Shown here in pieces: positions 50,738-59,718 of a stretch of DNA of 64,000 nucleotides; position 1 is the stretch's first letter; every line of letters starts with the position of its first letter. Both the position numbers and the translations under genes were made by a program. The stretch is taken from contig NZ_CP175698.1 of the NCBI RefSeq assembly GCF_046097095.1, positions 2,666,001-2,730,000 on the forward strand, read 5' to 3'. The notes beneath the pieces are model-generated. The model ran no database searches and had not been told where the DNA came from. It was given only the letters and a program-made list of their open reading frames with translations. The DNA comes from Natrinema sp046097095. GTDB taxonomy: Archaea; Halobacteriota; Halobacteria; Halobacteriales; Natrialbaceae.

Positions 50738-51165
50738 GACTAGACGTTGACACCCCTCCGGAACCCGAAAACCCGGAGGAATACGACTACGAGAAGTGTC
50801 CGTTCTACGGCGAACTCTCCGTTCGAGGGCAGATCCTCGAGGGGACCGTCGTCTCGACGGACATGGACAAGACCGTAGTCGTCGAGCGAGAGTACGATGT
50901 GGCGGTCCCGAAATACGACCGACACATGAAACGACGCTCGCGCATCCCGGCACACGTACCGGGCGTGCTCGAGCCGCTCTCGGTCGGTGACACGGTCAAG
51001 ATCGCAGAGACCCGACCACTGTCGAAGACGAAATCGCACGTGGTCGTCGAAGTAACCGAAGAAGCGACCGCGGAGGACCTCGCCGAGCTCGCGAGTCAGG
51101 CAGAACCCGAGCCGGAACTCTCCGACGAGGACTTCGCGACCGCCGAAGACGAGGGTGATCAGTGA
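50728..51165 (+). CDS. rps17: Ribosomal protein uS17
   Basis: 145 residues. CPFYGELSVRGQILEGTVVS and YDRHMKRRSRIPAH are the OB-fold signatures. The acidic C-terminal 35 residues make it longer than non-halophile archaeal uS17. Start overlaps rnp1 by 10 nt. Confidence 0.94.
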   Translation: MAIGLDVDTPPEPENPEEYDYEKCPFYGELSVRGQILEGTVVSTDMDKTVVVEREYDVAVPKYDRHMKRRSRIPAHVPGVLEPLSVGDTVKIAETRPLSKTKSHVVVEVTEEATAEDLAELASQAEPEPELSDEDFATAEDEGDQ

Positions 51166-51563
51166 TGGAGGCGATGAAAGCCGACGTCACGCAGGGACTC
51201 AAGAAGGGTTCCCTGATCACGTGTGCCGACAACACTGGCGCGCGTGAACTGAAGGTCATCAGCGTTGCGGGCTACCAAGGCACCAAGAGCCGCCAGCCGA
51301 AGGCGGGGATCGGTGACAAGGTGACCGTCTCGGTCACCAAGGGTACCCCGGAGATGCGTCGACAGGTCCTCGAGGCCGTCGTCGTTCGCCAACGGAAATC
51401 GATCCGTCGGCCCGACGGCACGCGGCTCAAGTTCGAGGACAACGCGGCGGTCATCATCGACGAGAACGAAGAGCCCCGCGGGACGGAGATCAAGGGGCCG
51501 ATCGCCCGCGAAGTCGCAGAGCGCTTCGGAGCAATCGCCAGCACGGCGACGATGATCGTATAG
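51165..51563 (+). CDS. rpl14: Ribosomal protein uL14
   Basis: 132 residues from the ATG at 51165 (a GTG at 51162 is less likely). GSLITCADNTGARELKVI is the family hallmark. The start shares a base with the rps17 stop. Confidence 0.95.
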   Translation: MEAMKADVTQGLKKGSLITCADNTGARELKVISVAGYQGTKSRQPKAGIGDKVTVSVTKGTPEMRRQVLEAVVVRQRKSIRRPDGTRLKFEDNAAVIIDENEEPRGTEIKGPIAREVAERFGAIASTATMIV

Positions 51564-51566
51564 ACA

Positions 51567-51923
51567 ATGAGCAAGCAACCACACAAACAGCGAACGCAGA
51601 CGGAGCGAGCGCCGCTGCACAAGCGACAGAAGCAGCTCCACGCGACGCTGTCCGACGACCTCCGTGAGGAGTATGACACCCGTCGCACCCGCGTCAATGC
51701 GGGCGACACGGTCGAGGTCATGCGCGGTGACCACGCCGGCGAGGAAGGCGAGGTCATGCGCGCGATTCTCGAGGACGGGACGATCCACGTCGAGGACGTG
51801 ACCATCGAGTCGGCCGACGGCGAGGAAGTGCCGCGGCCGCTGGACCCGTCGAACGTTCGGATCACGGACCTCGATCTCGAGGACGAGCGTCGCGAGGCGC
51901 GTCTCGAAGGTGATAGCGAATGA
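51567..51923 (+). CDS. rpl24: Ribosomal protein uL24
   Basis: 118 residues. The KOW motif (GDTVEVMRGDHAGEEGEVM) follows an archaeal N-terminal extension (KQRTQTERAPLHKRQKQL). Overlaps eS4 by 4 nt. Confidence 0.95.
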   Translation: MSKQPHKQRTQTERAPLHKRQKQLHATLSDDLREEYDTRRTRVNAGDTVEVMRGDHAGEEGEVMRAILEDGTIHVEDVTIESADGEEVPRPLDPSNVRITDLDLEDERREARLEGDSE

Positions 51924-52618
51924 CGAAACACCAGAAACGACTGTCGGTACCGAAGTCTTGGCCAGTCGAGCGAAAGACCGAGACCTTCACGGTCAAGGCC
52001 GACGCCGGTCCGCACGGCGAAGACGGCGTGCCGCTCGTCGTCCTCCTGCGGGACGTGCTCGGTTACGTGGACTCCCGGAAAGAAGCCCGGTACGCCCTCT
52101 CCGAGGACGCGATCCTCATCAACGGGGATCCGATCAACGACGAACAGCGCCCAATTGGCATGTTCGACATCGTCGCGTTCCCCGGTCGCGAGGAGTACTA
52201 CCGCGTCTTCCCCGACGAGGGCGGTCGGCTCGCGCTGACGGAGATCGACGAGGACTCGGCCCAGAGCCGCCTCGGTAAAATCGAGGGCAAACAACAGGTC
52301 CCAGGTGGCGACACCCAGCTGACGCTGCACGACGGGACGAACGTCATCGTCGACGACGACGAGTACGAGACGAAAGACTCGATCGTCGTCAATAACGACG
52401 ACAAATCGATCGTCGCACACTTCCCCTACGAGGAAGGCGCGCTCGTGACTGCCGTCCGCGGCAATCACGGTGGTAAGGTCGGCGAGATCGATGCGATCGA
52501 CGTTACGCTGGGAAGCGGATCGAACACCGTCGGCATCTCCACGGACGACGGCGGCTTCGAAACCGTCGAAGAGTACGTCGTCGTCATCGACGAGAACTTT
52601 ACGGGTGATGATGAATGA
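51920..52618 (+). CDS. rps4e: Ribosomal protein eS4
   Basis: 232 residues. Order: N-terminal basic region (QKRLSVPKSWPVERK), S4 RNA-binding domain (LGYVDSRKEARYALSEDAILINGDPI), central domain, KOW segment (RGNHGGKVGEI). Archaeal/eukaryotic-specific protein. Overlaps rpl5 by 4 nt. Confidence 0.95.
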   Translation: MTKHQKRLSVPKSWPVERKTETFTVKADAGPHGEDGVPLVVLLRDVLGYVDSRKEARYALSEDAILINGDPINDEQRPIGMFDIVAFPGREEYYRVFPDEGGRLALTEIDEDSAQSRLGKIEGKQQVPGGDTQLTLHDGTNVIVDDDEYETKDSIVVNNDDKSIVAHFPYEEGALVTAVRGNHGGKVGEIDAIDVTLGSGSNTVGISTDDGGFETVEEYVVVIDENFTGDDE

Positions 52619-53160
52619 GCAGCGAAACCGACTCCGGTTCCGACTTCCACGAGATGCGCGAACCGCGCGTCGAGAAGGTCGTCGTCCACATGGGCGTCGG
52701 TCAGGGCGGTCGCGAACTCGGCAAGGCCGAGGACATCATCGAGGAGGTCACGGGCCAGGAGAGCGTCCGGACCCAGGCGAAGAAAACCGAACCCGACTTC
52801 GGTATCCGCCAGGGCGATCCGATCGGCACAAAGGTCACCCTCCGTGGCGACGACGCCCACGCGTTCCTCGAGACGGCCCTGCCGCTGGCGAACGTCTCGT
52901 CGGCGCAGTTCGACGATACGGGGAACTTCAGCTTCGGTGTCGAGGAACACACCGACTTCCCCAGCCAGGAGTACGACCCGAACGTCGGGATCTACGGGCT
53001 GGACGTTACCGTCAATCTAGTGCGTCCGGGCTATCGCATCGCCAAGCGCGACAAGGCCACCCGTTCGATCCCGTCGAATCACCGACTGACCCCCGAGGAC
53101 GCAATCGGGTTCCTCGAGGCGAACTTCGACGTCAGCGTAGAGGGCGCAGACGATGAGTGA
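52615..53160 (+). CDS. rpl5: Ribosomal protein uL5
   Basis: 181 residues. RVEKVVVHMGVGQGG and the C-terminal VNLVRPGYRIAKRD are standard. It binds 5S rRNA. Overlaps rps14 by 8 nt. Confidence 0.95.
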   Translation: MSSETDSGSDFHEMREPRVEKVVVHMGVGQGGRELGKAEDIIEEVTGQESVRTQAKKTEPDFGIRQGDPIGTKVTLRGDDAHAFLETALPLANVSSAQFDDTGNFSFGVEEHTDFPSQEYDPNVGIYGLDVTVNLVRPGYRIAKRDKATRSIPSNHRLTPEDAIGFLEANFDVSVEGADDE

Positions 53161-53335
53161 AAGCGAAACAGAAAACGACCGCACGGGCGAGCACGCGGCA
53201 AAGCGCACGGGACAGATCGAGTCCTGCCAGCGCTGTGGCCGCGAGCAGGGACTCGTCGGCAAGTACGACATTAACCTCTGCCGGCAGTGCTTCCGCGAGA
53301 TCGCCCGCGACATGGGATTCAAGAAGTATCGATAA
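53153..53335 (+). CDS. rps14: Ribosomal protein uS14 (zinc form)
   Basis: 60 residues. Two Cys pairs, CQRC and CRQC, hold zinc, and the end is FREIARDMGFKKYR, as in archaea. A short acidic start replaces the usual basic one. Confidence 0.95.
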   Translation: MSESETENDRTGEHAAKRTGQIESCQRCGREQGLVGKYDINLCRQCFREIARDMGFKKYR

Positions 53336-53336
53336 T

Positions 53337-53729
53337 ATGACTGGAAACGATCCACTCAGCAACGCGCTCTCGGGACTCGACAACGCCGAGAGCGTGGGTC
53401 ATCTCACCCACGAGGTAACGCCCGCCTCGAACGAGATCGGCAGCGTACTCGAGGTCTTCTACGACCGCGGGTACATCGACGGCTTCGAGTTCGTCGACGA
53501 CGGTAAAGCCGGTCAGTTCGAGGTTGAACTGAAAGGAGCGATCAACGAGTGCGGCCCTATCAAGCCCCGCTACGCGGTCGGTGCCGATGACTTCGAGAAG
53601 TGGGAGAAGCGCTATCTCCCCGCTCGAGACTTCGGTGCCCTCGTCGTCACGACGAGCAGTGGCATTATGAGCCACTACGAGGCGCGTGAGCAGGGTATTG
53701 GGGGCCAGGTGATCGCGTACGTCTACTAA
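53337..53729 (+). CDS. rps8: Ribosomal protein uS8
   Basis: 130 residues from the ATG at 53337. PASNEIGSVLEVFYDRGYIDGFEF and TTSSGIMSHYEAREQGIGGQVIAYVY are typical. It nucleates central-domain assembly of 16S rRNA. A longer in-frame start lies inside rps14 and is rejected. Confidence 0.95.
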   Translation: MTGNDPLSNALSGLDNAESVGHLTHEVTPASNEIGSVLEVFYDRGYIDGFEFVDDGKAGQFEVELKGAINECGPIKPRYAVGADDFEKWEKRYLPARDFGALVVTTSSGIMSHYEAREQGIGGQVIAYVY

Positions 53730-53731
53730 CA

Positions 53732-54265
53732 ATGCGAGTCGAACTGGAAATTCCCGAAAACGTAACCGTCGAGGTCGATCGGTTCGACGTGACCGTCGAA
53801 GGCCCAGAAGGCAGCGTTACGCGCCGCCTCTGGTATCCCGACGTGACCGTCGAGACCGGCGACGACCAGGTGGTCATCGAAAGCGACGCCGAGGACGCGA
53901 AGACGAACTCGACCGTCGGCACCTTCGAGAGCCACATCACCAATGCCGTCCACGGCGTGACCGAGGGCTGGGAGTACGAGATGGAAGTCTTCTACTCTCA
54001 CTTCCCGATGCAGGTCCGCGTAGAGGGCGACGATGTCGTCATCGAGAACTTCCTCGGCGAAAAGGCACCGCGACGAACGACTATCCACGGTGAGACCGAC
54101 GTTGCCGTCGACGACGAGCAGCTCGTCCTGTCCGGTCCGAACAAGGAACACGTCGGACAGACGGCGGCCGACATCGAGCAGCTGACGAAAGTCAGCGGCA
54201 AGGACACCCGCGTCTTCCAGGACGGGGTCTACATCACCAACAAACCCGCCACGGGAGGTGTCTGA
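53732..54265 (+). CDS. rpl6: Ribosomal protein uL6
   Basis: 177 residues, two repeated domains. VEGPEGSVTRRLWYPDVTVE and SGPNKEHVGQTAADIEQLTKVSGKD (shown partly: NKEHVGQTAADIEQ) match the family. Starts 2 nt after rps8. Confidence 0.95.
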   Translation: MRVELEIPENVTVEVDRFDVTVEGPEGSVTRRLWYPDVTVETGDDQVVIESDAEDAKTNSTVGTFESHITNAVHGVTEGWEYEMEVFYSHFPMQVRVEGDDVVIENFLGEKAPRRTTIHGETDVAVDDEQLVLSGPNKEHVGQTAADIEQLTKVSGKDTRVFQDGVYITNKPATGGV

Positions 54266-54268
54266 TAG

Positions 54269-54985
54269 ATGGCAGACGACAACGACGAACTCCAGACGCT
54301 CGAGGACATCAGCGGCGTCGGCGAAAGCAAGGCCGAGGCCCTGCGTGAGGCCGGCTTCGAGTCCATCGAGGACGTCAAGGAAGCCGACCAGGATGACCTG
54401 GCCGATGCAGAGGGCATCGGGAACGCGCTCGCGGCCCGCATCAAAGCCGACGTCGGTGACCTCGAGGTCACCGAGGAGACCGAGGCCGAGATCGAGGACG
54501 AGGGCGTCGAGGACGCAGAGCCGGCCGAGGAGGTCGAGACCGAACTGCAGCCCCGCGGGCTGACCGAGAAGACGCCCGACCTCTCCGAGGACGAGGAGCG
54601 ACTGCTCGCCCGCCGGAAGGGCGAGGGGAAACCGCAGTTCAATCGACAGGACTACCACAAGAAAAAGCGGACGCCGGAATCCTGGCGTCGACCCCGCGGT
54701 CAGCTGTCCAAGCAGCGAAAGGGCGTCAAAGGCAAGGGTCCGAAGGTCCAAGCTGGCTACCGTACGCCCGAGGCCGTCCGGGGCAAACACCCCAGCGGCT
54801 TCGAGGAGGTCTACGTCGAGAACGTCGACGACCTCGAGGGCGTCGACGGCGACCGTGAGGCGGTTCGAATCGCCTCGGCGGTCGGTGCGCGCAAGCGCGA
54901 ACGGATCGAAGAACAGGCCGAGGAACAGGGCGTTCGCGTCCTGAACCCGACCTACGAGGAAGTCGAGGTGGAAGCAGATGACTGA
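54269..54985 (+). CDS. rpl32e: Ribosomal protein eL32 with N-terminal helix-hairpin-helix domain
   Basis: 238 residues, longer than eL32 elsewhere. Residues 1-60 are a helix-hairpin-helix pair (ISGVGESKAEALREAGF and EGIGNALAARIKADVG), then an acidic linker, and the eL32 domain from about 115 (QFNRQDYHKKKRTPESWRRP; GYRTPEAVRGKHPSGF). The extra domain is a halophile feature. Overlaps rpl19e by 8 nt. Confidence 0.95.
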   Translation: MADDNDELQTLEDISGVGESKAEALREAGFESIEDVKEADQDDLADAEGIGNALAARIKADVGDLEVTEETEAEIEDEGVEDAEPAEEVETELQPRGLTEKTPDLSEDEERLLARRKGEGKPQFNRQDYHKKKRTPESWRRPRGQLSKQRKGVKGKGPKVQAGYRTPEAVRGKHPSGFEEVYVENVDDLEGVDGDREAVRIASAVGARKRERIEEQAEEQGVRVLNPTYEEVEVEADD

Positions 54986-55427
54986 TCTCTCCGCACAGAA
55001 GCGACTGGCTGCCGACGTCTTGGACGTCGGTCAGAACCGCGTCTGGCTCGACCCCGAGGCCCAGGGCGATATCGCCGAAGCGATCACCCGCGACGAGATC
55101 CGCGAACTCGTCGACGAGGGTCGCATTCGGGCTGCCGATTCGTCGGGCAACTCCCGCGGTCGCGCCCGTGAGCGCAACGAAAAGCGCTCCTACGGCCACC
55201 AGAAGGGCCAGGGCAAGCGCCGCGGCAAGAAGGGCGCACGCCAGAACGAGAAAGACGAGTGGCAGAACAAGATCCGCGCACAGCGACGGAAGCTTCGCGA
55301 ACTCCGCGACAAGGGCGAACTGACGCCCACGCAGTACCGTGAGCTCTACAAGAAGGCTGGCGGTGGCGAGTTCCGTAGCGTCCGGTACCTGTTGAATTAC
55401 ATCGACGACAACTACGGTAACCAATAA
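54978..55427 (+). CDS. rpl19e: Ribosomal protein eL19
   Basis: 149 residues. LSAQKRLAADVLDVGQNRVW at the start and the basic centre KRSYGHQKGQGKRRGKKGAR are characteristic. The C-terminal helix reaches the small subunit. Confidence 0.95.
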   Translation: MTDLSAQKRLAADVLDVGQNRVWLDPEAQGDIAEAITRDEIRELVDEGRIRAADSSGNSRGRARERNEKRSYGHQKGQGKRRGKKGARQNEKDEWQNKIRAQRRKLRELRDKGELTPTQYRELYKKAGGGEFRSVRYLLNYIDDNYGNQ

Positions 55428-55975
55428 TGGCGACAGGACCACGATACAAAGTGCCGATGCGGCGTCGCCGTGAGGTCCGGACGGACTACCACCAGAGGTT
55501 GCGCCTGCTGAAATCGGGCAAGCCCCGCCTCGTCGCTCGCAAGAGCAACAAGCACACTACGGCGCAGCTGATCACTCCCGGACCACAGGGCGACGAGACG
55601 CTCGCGAGCGCACACTCGAGCGATCTCGAGGAGTACGGCTGGGATGCCCCCACGAGCAACATCTCTGCGGCGTACCTGACCGGCCTGCTGGCCGGCACAC
55701 GCGCCGTCGACGCCGGTCTCGAGGAAGCAGTCCTCGACATCGGCCTCAACACGGCCACGCCCGGAAACAAGGTGTTCGCGGTACAGGAGGGGGCGATCGA
55801 CGCCGGCCTCGACATTCCGCACAACGACAGCGTGCTGGCCGACTGGTCGCGTACGCGCGGCGAGCACATCGCCGAGTACGCCGAGCAGCTAGACGAGCCG
55901 CTGTATAGCGGTGAGTTCGACGCGACCGAACTGCCGGATCACTTCGACGAAGTACGAGAGGCGATTCTCGAATGA
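55427..55975 (+). CDS. rpl18: Ribosomal protein uL18
   Basis: 182 residues. YKVPMRRRREVRTDYHQRLRL start and NISAAYLTGLLAGTRA are typical of archaeal uL18, which binds 5S rRNA. Starts in the stop of rpl19e and overlaps rps5 by 4 nt. Confidence 0.95.
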   Translation: MATGPRYKVPMRRRREVRTDYHQRLRLLKSGKPRLVARKSNKHTTAQLITPGPQGDETLASAHSSDLEEYGWDAPTSNISAAYLTGLLAGTRAVDAGLEEAVLDIGLNTATPGNKVFAVQEGAIDAGLDIPHNDSVLADWSRTRGEHIAEYAEQLDEPLYSGEFDATELPDHFDEVREAILE

Positions 55976-56631
55976 GCGCAAACGACTACAACGATAGCGG
56001 ATGGGAACCCGTCACCCGTCTCGGTCGGATGGTCCAGGAGGGCGAAATCGACGATATGGAGACTGCCCTCAACTCGGGCCTCCCGCTGAAGGAACCCGAG
56101 CTCGTCGACCAGCTCCTCCCCGGACTGGAAGACGAGGTACTGGACATCAACATGGTCCAGCGGATGACCGACTCCGGACGACGCGTGAAGTTCCGCTGCG
56201 TCGTCGCCGTCGGCAACCGTGACGGCTTCATCGGTTACGCCGAGGGCCGAGACGACCAAGTCGGGTCTGCCATCCAGAAGGCGATCGGTATCGCAAAGCT
56301 GAACATGATCCAGGTGCCCCGCGGCTCCGGTTCCTGGGAGGACCGCTCGGACCGGCCTCATTCGCTGACCCGACGGACGACCGGCAAGGCCGGCTCCGTC
56401 GAGGTCGAGGTCATCCCGGCCCCCGAAGGGCTCGGGCTGGCCGCCAGCGACACCGTCCGTCACGTCCTCGAGTTGGCCGGCATCGAGAACGCCTGGACCA
56501 AGAGCCACGGCAATACCCGAACGACGGTGAACCTGGCGAAGGCGACGTTCAACGCGCTCGAGAACGCCTCCCAGTCACGCCGACCGCGACGGAACCGCGG
56601 CGGCCGTGAGGAAGCCGAGGTGAGCGAGTGA
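55972..56631 (+). CDS. rps5: Ribosomal protein uS5
   Basis: 219 residues. The double-stranded RNA-binding part (RRVKFRCVVAVGNRDGFIGY) and the S5 domain (HGNTRTTVNLAKATFNAL) are intact. The latter contributes to decoding accuracy. It shares a base with rpl30. Confidence 0.95.
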   Translation: MSANDYNDSGWEPVTRLGRMVQEGEIDDMETALNSGLPLKEPELVDQLLPGLEDEVLDINMVQRMTDSGRRVKFRCVVAVGNRDGFIGYAEGRDDQVGSAIQKAIGIAKLNMIQVPRGSGSWEDRSDRPHSLTRRTTGKAGSVEVEVIPAPEGLGLAASDTVRHVLELAGIENAWTKSHGNTRTTVNLAKATFNALENASQSRRPRRNRGGREEAEVSE

Positions 56632-57098
56632 TGAAGGCGATCGTCCAGGTTCGCGGCGAAGTGAACCGACAGGAAGACGTCGAGGACACGCTGTCGATGC
56701 TCAACGTCCACAGCGTCAACCACTGCACGCTCGTCCCTGAAACCGACGCCTACGAGGGGATGATCGCCAAGGTCAACGATTACGTCGCCCACGGCGAGCC
56801 AAGCGCAGACGTACTCGAGACGCTGCTCGCGAAGCGATCCGAGCCCCTCGAGGGCAAGCAGGCAGACGTCGACGAGGAGTGGCTCGCCGAGAACACGGCG
56901 TACGGCGACTTCGGCGAACTTGCCGAAGCGCTGCTCGACGAGGAAACGACGCTTCGTGACGAGGGACTGTCACCGACGCTTCGACTTCACCCACCGCGGG
57001 GAGGTCACGACGGCATCAAAAAGCCGACCGTCGAGGGCGGCCAACTCGGAAAACATACAACGGGGCAGATTAACGCCCTGCTAGAATCGATGCGATAA
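56631..57098 (+). CDS. rpl30: Ribosomal protein uL30
   Basis: 155 residues from the ATG at 56631 (GTG at 56628 is in frame just before). MKAIVQVRGEVNRQEDVEDTL and LRLHPPRGGHDGIKKP are the long archaeal form. Confidence 0.94.
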   Translation: MKAIVQVRGEVNRQEDVEDTLSMLNVHSVNHCTLVPETDAYEGMIAKVNDYVAHGEPSADVLETLLAKRSEPLEGKQADVDEEWLAENTAYGDFGELAEALLDEETTLRDEGLSPTLRLHPPRGGHDGIKKPTVEGGQLGKHTTGQINALLESMR

Positions 57099-57100
57099 CC

Positions 57101-57595
57101 ATGACGAGCAAAAAACGACGCCAGCGCGGATCGCGGACCCACAGCGGCGGTTCCCACAAGAATCGACGCGGTGCGGGTCACCGCGGTGGACGCGGCCGTG
57201 CCGGGCGAAGCAAACACGAGTTCCACAACTACGAACCGAAGGGCAAACACGGCTTCAAGCGACCGCAGGACATCCGCGAGGAAGTCGCCGAGATCGACGT
57301 CCAGAAGTTAGACGAGGACGCGATCCTCTACGTCGCCGACGATCTCGCTGAGGAGACCGACGGTGGCTACGAACTCGACGCACGCGATATCGTCGAGGAC
57401 GGCCACGAGGTCGACGTCGTCAAGGTCCTCGGATCGGGACAGGTCCGCAACGAGCTGACCGTCACCGCAGACGCCTTCTCCGACGCAGCGGAAGAGAAAC
57501 TCGAGGCCGCCGGCGGCGAGGCGATCCTCACCGAGCGCGGCGAGGAGCGGGCGGCCGAAGACGACGAAGCCGACACTGAACAGGACGAGGAATAA
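57101..57595 (+). CDS. rpl15: Ribosomal protein uL15
   Basis: 164 residues. The Gly/Arg-rich start (RRQRGSRTHSGGSHKNRRGAG, shown in part) and the later KVLGSGQVRNELTVTAD are typical, followed by an acidic tail. Ends 3 nt before secY. Confidence 0.94.
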   Translation: MTSKKRRQRGSRTHSGGSHKNRRGAGHRGGRGRAGRSKHEFHNYEPKGKHGFKRPQDIREEVAEIDVQKLDEDAILYVADDLAEETDGGYELDARDIVEDGHEVDVVKVLGSGQVRNELTVTADAFSDAAEEKLEAAGGEAILTERGEERAAEDDEADTEQDEE

Positions 57596-57598
57596 CGT

Positions 57599-59056
57599 AT
57601 GGGATGGAAGGAAGCCGCTGAACCGGTCTTGACGCGGATGCCAGCAGTGCGCCGTCCGGAGGGGCACGTCCCCTTCAAGCGGAAGCTGATGTGGACGGCG
57701 GGCATCCTCATGTTGTACTTCTTCCTGACGAACATCTCACTGCTCGGAGTACAGTCCGGCTCGCAGGACTTCTTCGGGCAGTTCCGCGCGATTCTCGCCG
57801 GCTCGCAAGGGTCGGTGTTGCAGGTCGGTATCGGACCGATCGTCACCGCGAGCATCGTCTTACAGCTGCTCGGCGGGGCGAACCTGCTCGGCCTCGATAC
57901 GGACGACCCGCGCGATCAGGTTCTCTATCAGGGCCTCCAGAAGCTGCTGGTCGGCATGATGGTGATCCTGACCGGTCTTCCGATGGTGTTCGCCGGCGGC
58001 TTCCTGCCAGCGGTACCTCAGCTGCAACTCGGCGGACTCACGCTCGAGGGGACACAGCTCAAGCTGCTGATCTTTGCCCAGGTCTTCATTGGCGGCATTC
58101 TCATCCTCTACATGGACGAGGTCGTCAGTAAGTGGGGCGTCGGCAGCGGGATCGGCCTATTCATCATCGCCGGCGTGAGCCAGCGGCTCGTCACCGGGTT
58201 CATCCAGCCGACCGATGGTGGGTTCTTCTTCAACTGGTACCAGATCCTGACCGGGAAGGTCGAGGTCGGCTCGATCATCTCCGGCGAAGGGCTGCAGACG
58301 CTGATGGTCGGTCAGGGGAACCTCATGGCCCTGCTGACGACACTGCTGATCTTCGGCATCGTCGTCTACGCCGAATCGGTCCGCGTCGAGATCCCGCTCA
58401 GCCACGCTCGAGTCAAGGGTGCACGCGGCCGATTCCCCGTGAAGCTCATCTACGCGAGTGTCCTGCCGATGATCCTCGTTCGCGCGGTGCAGGCGAACGT
58501 TCAGTTCATGGGTCAGATCCTGAACCGGCAGCTGGCGAGTATGCCGAGTTGGCTCGGCGTATACTCGGCACAGGGTCAGCCCACCAGCGGGTTCTTCTAC
58601 TACGTAGCGCCGATCTACTCGCCACAGGACTGGATGTGGTGGACGGCAAACGTCTCGCAGGCCTGGTGGCAAGTGATGATCCGCATCGGCATTGACGTCA
58701 CGTTCATGGTCGTGGGTGGCGCGATCTTCGCCATCTTCTGGGTCGAGACGACGGACATGGGTCCCGAGGCGACGGCCAGACAGATCCAGAACTCCGGGAT
58801 GCAAATCCCCGGCTTCCGACAGAACGTCGGCGTCATCGAGAAGGTCATGGAGCGGTACATCCCGCAGGTGACCGTCATCGGTGGCGCGCTCGTCGGCCTA
58901 CTGGCCGTCTGGGCGAACATGCTCGGCACCATCGGCGGTGTCGGCGGAACGAGCCTGCTACTCGCGGTCTCGATCACGTACAAGTTGTACGAGGAGATTG
59001 CCGAGGAGCAACTCATGGAGATGCATCCGATGATGCGGGAAATGTTTGGAGGTTGA
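57599..59056 (+). CDS. secY: Preprotein translocase subunit SecY
   Basis: 485 residues, the central pore of the Sec translocon. About ten membrane helices are visible, the first near 30-52. The cytoplasmic loop with SHARVKGARGRFPVKLIYASVLP (in part: GARGRFPVKLIY), which meets the ribosome, is conserved. It ends the ribosomal operon. In other haloarchaea adenylate kinase often follows; here a foreign-looking element begins instead. Confidence 0.95.
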   Translation: MGWKEAAEPVLTRMPAVRRPEGHVPFKRKLMWTAGILMLYFFLTNISLLGVQSGSQDFFGQFRAILAGSQGSVLQVGIGPIVTASIVLQLLGGANLLGLDTDDPRDQVLYQGLQKLLVGMMVILTGLPMVFAGGFLPAVPQLQLGGLTLEGTQLKLLIFAQVFIGGILILYMDEVVSKWGVGSGIGLFIIAGVSQRLVTGFIQPTDGGFFFNWYQILTGKVEVGSIISGEGLQTLMVGQGNLMALLTTLLIFGIVVYAESVRVEIPLSHARVKGARGRFPVKLIYASVLPMILVRAVQANVQFMGQILNRQLASMPSWLGVYSAQGQPTSGFFYYVAPIYSPQDWMWWTANVSQAWWQVMIRIGIDVTFMVVGGAIFAIFWVETTDMGPEATARQIQNSGMQIPGFRQNVGVIEKVMERYIPQVTVIGGALVGLLAVWANMLGTIGGVGGTSLLLAVSITYKLYEEIAEEQLMEMHPMMREMFGG

Positions 59057-59057
59057 G

Positions 59058-59090
59058 GTAACCCACTGGGGTACCCAGTTTTCCAAGCTT
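59058..59090 (+). terminator. Terminator of the ribosomal-protein operon
   Basis: The stem GGTAACCC/GGGTACC with an ACTG loop (one bulged A) lies directly after the secY stop, followed by CAGTTTTCCAAGCTTTTAC with two T-runs. T-runs are the known archaeal stop signal. Confidence 0.6.
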
Positions 59091-59124
59091 TTACATTAAT
59101 CCTCGTCAGCAGTAGCGACGAGAA

Positions 59125-59718
59125 ATGGCGAATCGGAACCAAGAACCGCTGAACGTCCGTGTCACACCGTCCAAAAAGGACGAGTGGAAAACCGCGATCG
59201 GTGACGACGAAACTCTCGCAGGAGTTGTCCGTCGGGCAGTTGACCGCGAACTCAACAACGAATACGTCCACGTAGATACCGCTGAACACCTCGACAGCGG
59301 CGAAGATATCGATTTTACCGAGGTAACAACTGACATCGATTTGCTCTCCGGGCAAGTAGAAGTACTGCAGAGTCAGCTTGACGACGCACTTACGCCGGGG
59401 TCGATGCCGCCAGAAGACCAGTTGAGCGAGGTGGCGATGCGAGCACTCGCTCATATTCCACGCTACGATGACTTGTCCGATCACGTCCGGCGAGAGATTA
59501 GTCAGACCCATTCAGACCAGTTAATCGGCATTAAGACTGCGATCGAAGAGCACGAGACTCGGATTGATGGGAGCGCACAAGCAATCGCGTTCAAAATGGA
59601 CGACGATGAAAGCGAACTCATCGTCCGTCAGGCTCTCATTTACTTAGAGAACAGAACGACAGAGACTGTCCAGAGCACGATTGCCGATGGAACCCGACAC
59701 TGGGTGAGAGACGTATGA
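59125..59718 (+). CDS. Element protein with ribbon-helix-helix-like N-terminus
   Basis: A 197-residue acidic protein. The first 45 residues (PLNVRVTPSKKDEWKTAIGDD, then LAGVVRRAVDREL) look like a ribbon-helix-helix DNA-binding unit. The rest is mostly helical with a possible coiled coil (about 70-90). It overlaps the integrase by 4 nt, so it is co-made with it and may steer integration or excision, or regulate the operon. TCGTC...GACGA inverted words at 59102-59120 just before the start could be its own operator. Confidence 0.6.
   Translation: MANRNQEPLNVRVTPSKKDEWKTAIGDDETLAGVVRRAVDRELNNEYVHVDTAEHLDSGEDIDFTEVTTDIDLLSGQVEVLQSQLDDALTPGSMPPEDQLSEVAMRALAHIPRYDDLSDHVRREISQTHSDQLIGIKTAIEEHETRIDGSAQAIAFKMDDDESELIVRQALIYLENRTTETVQSTIADGTRHWVRDV

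Noticed and set aside
59058..59074. Hairpin after secY as integrase attachment core
   Set aside because: Without the right end no direct repeat can be shown; the T-runs make a terminator the simpler reading.
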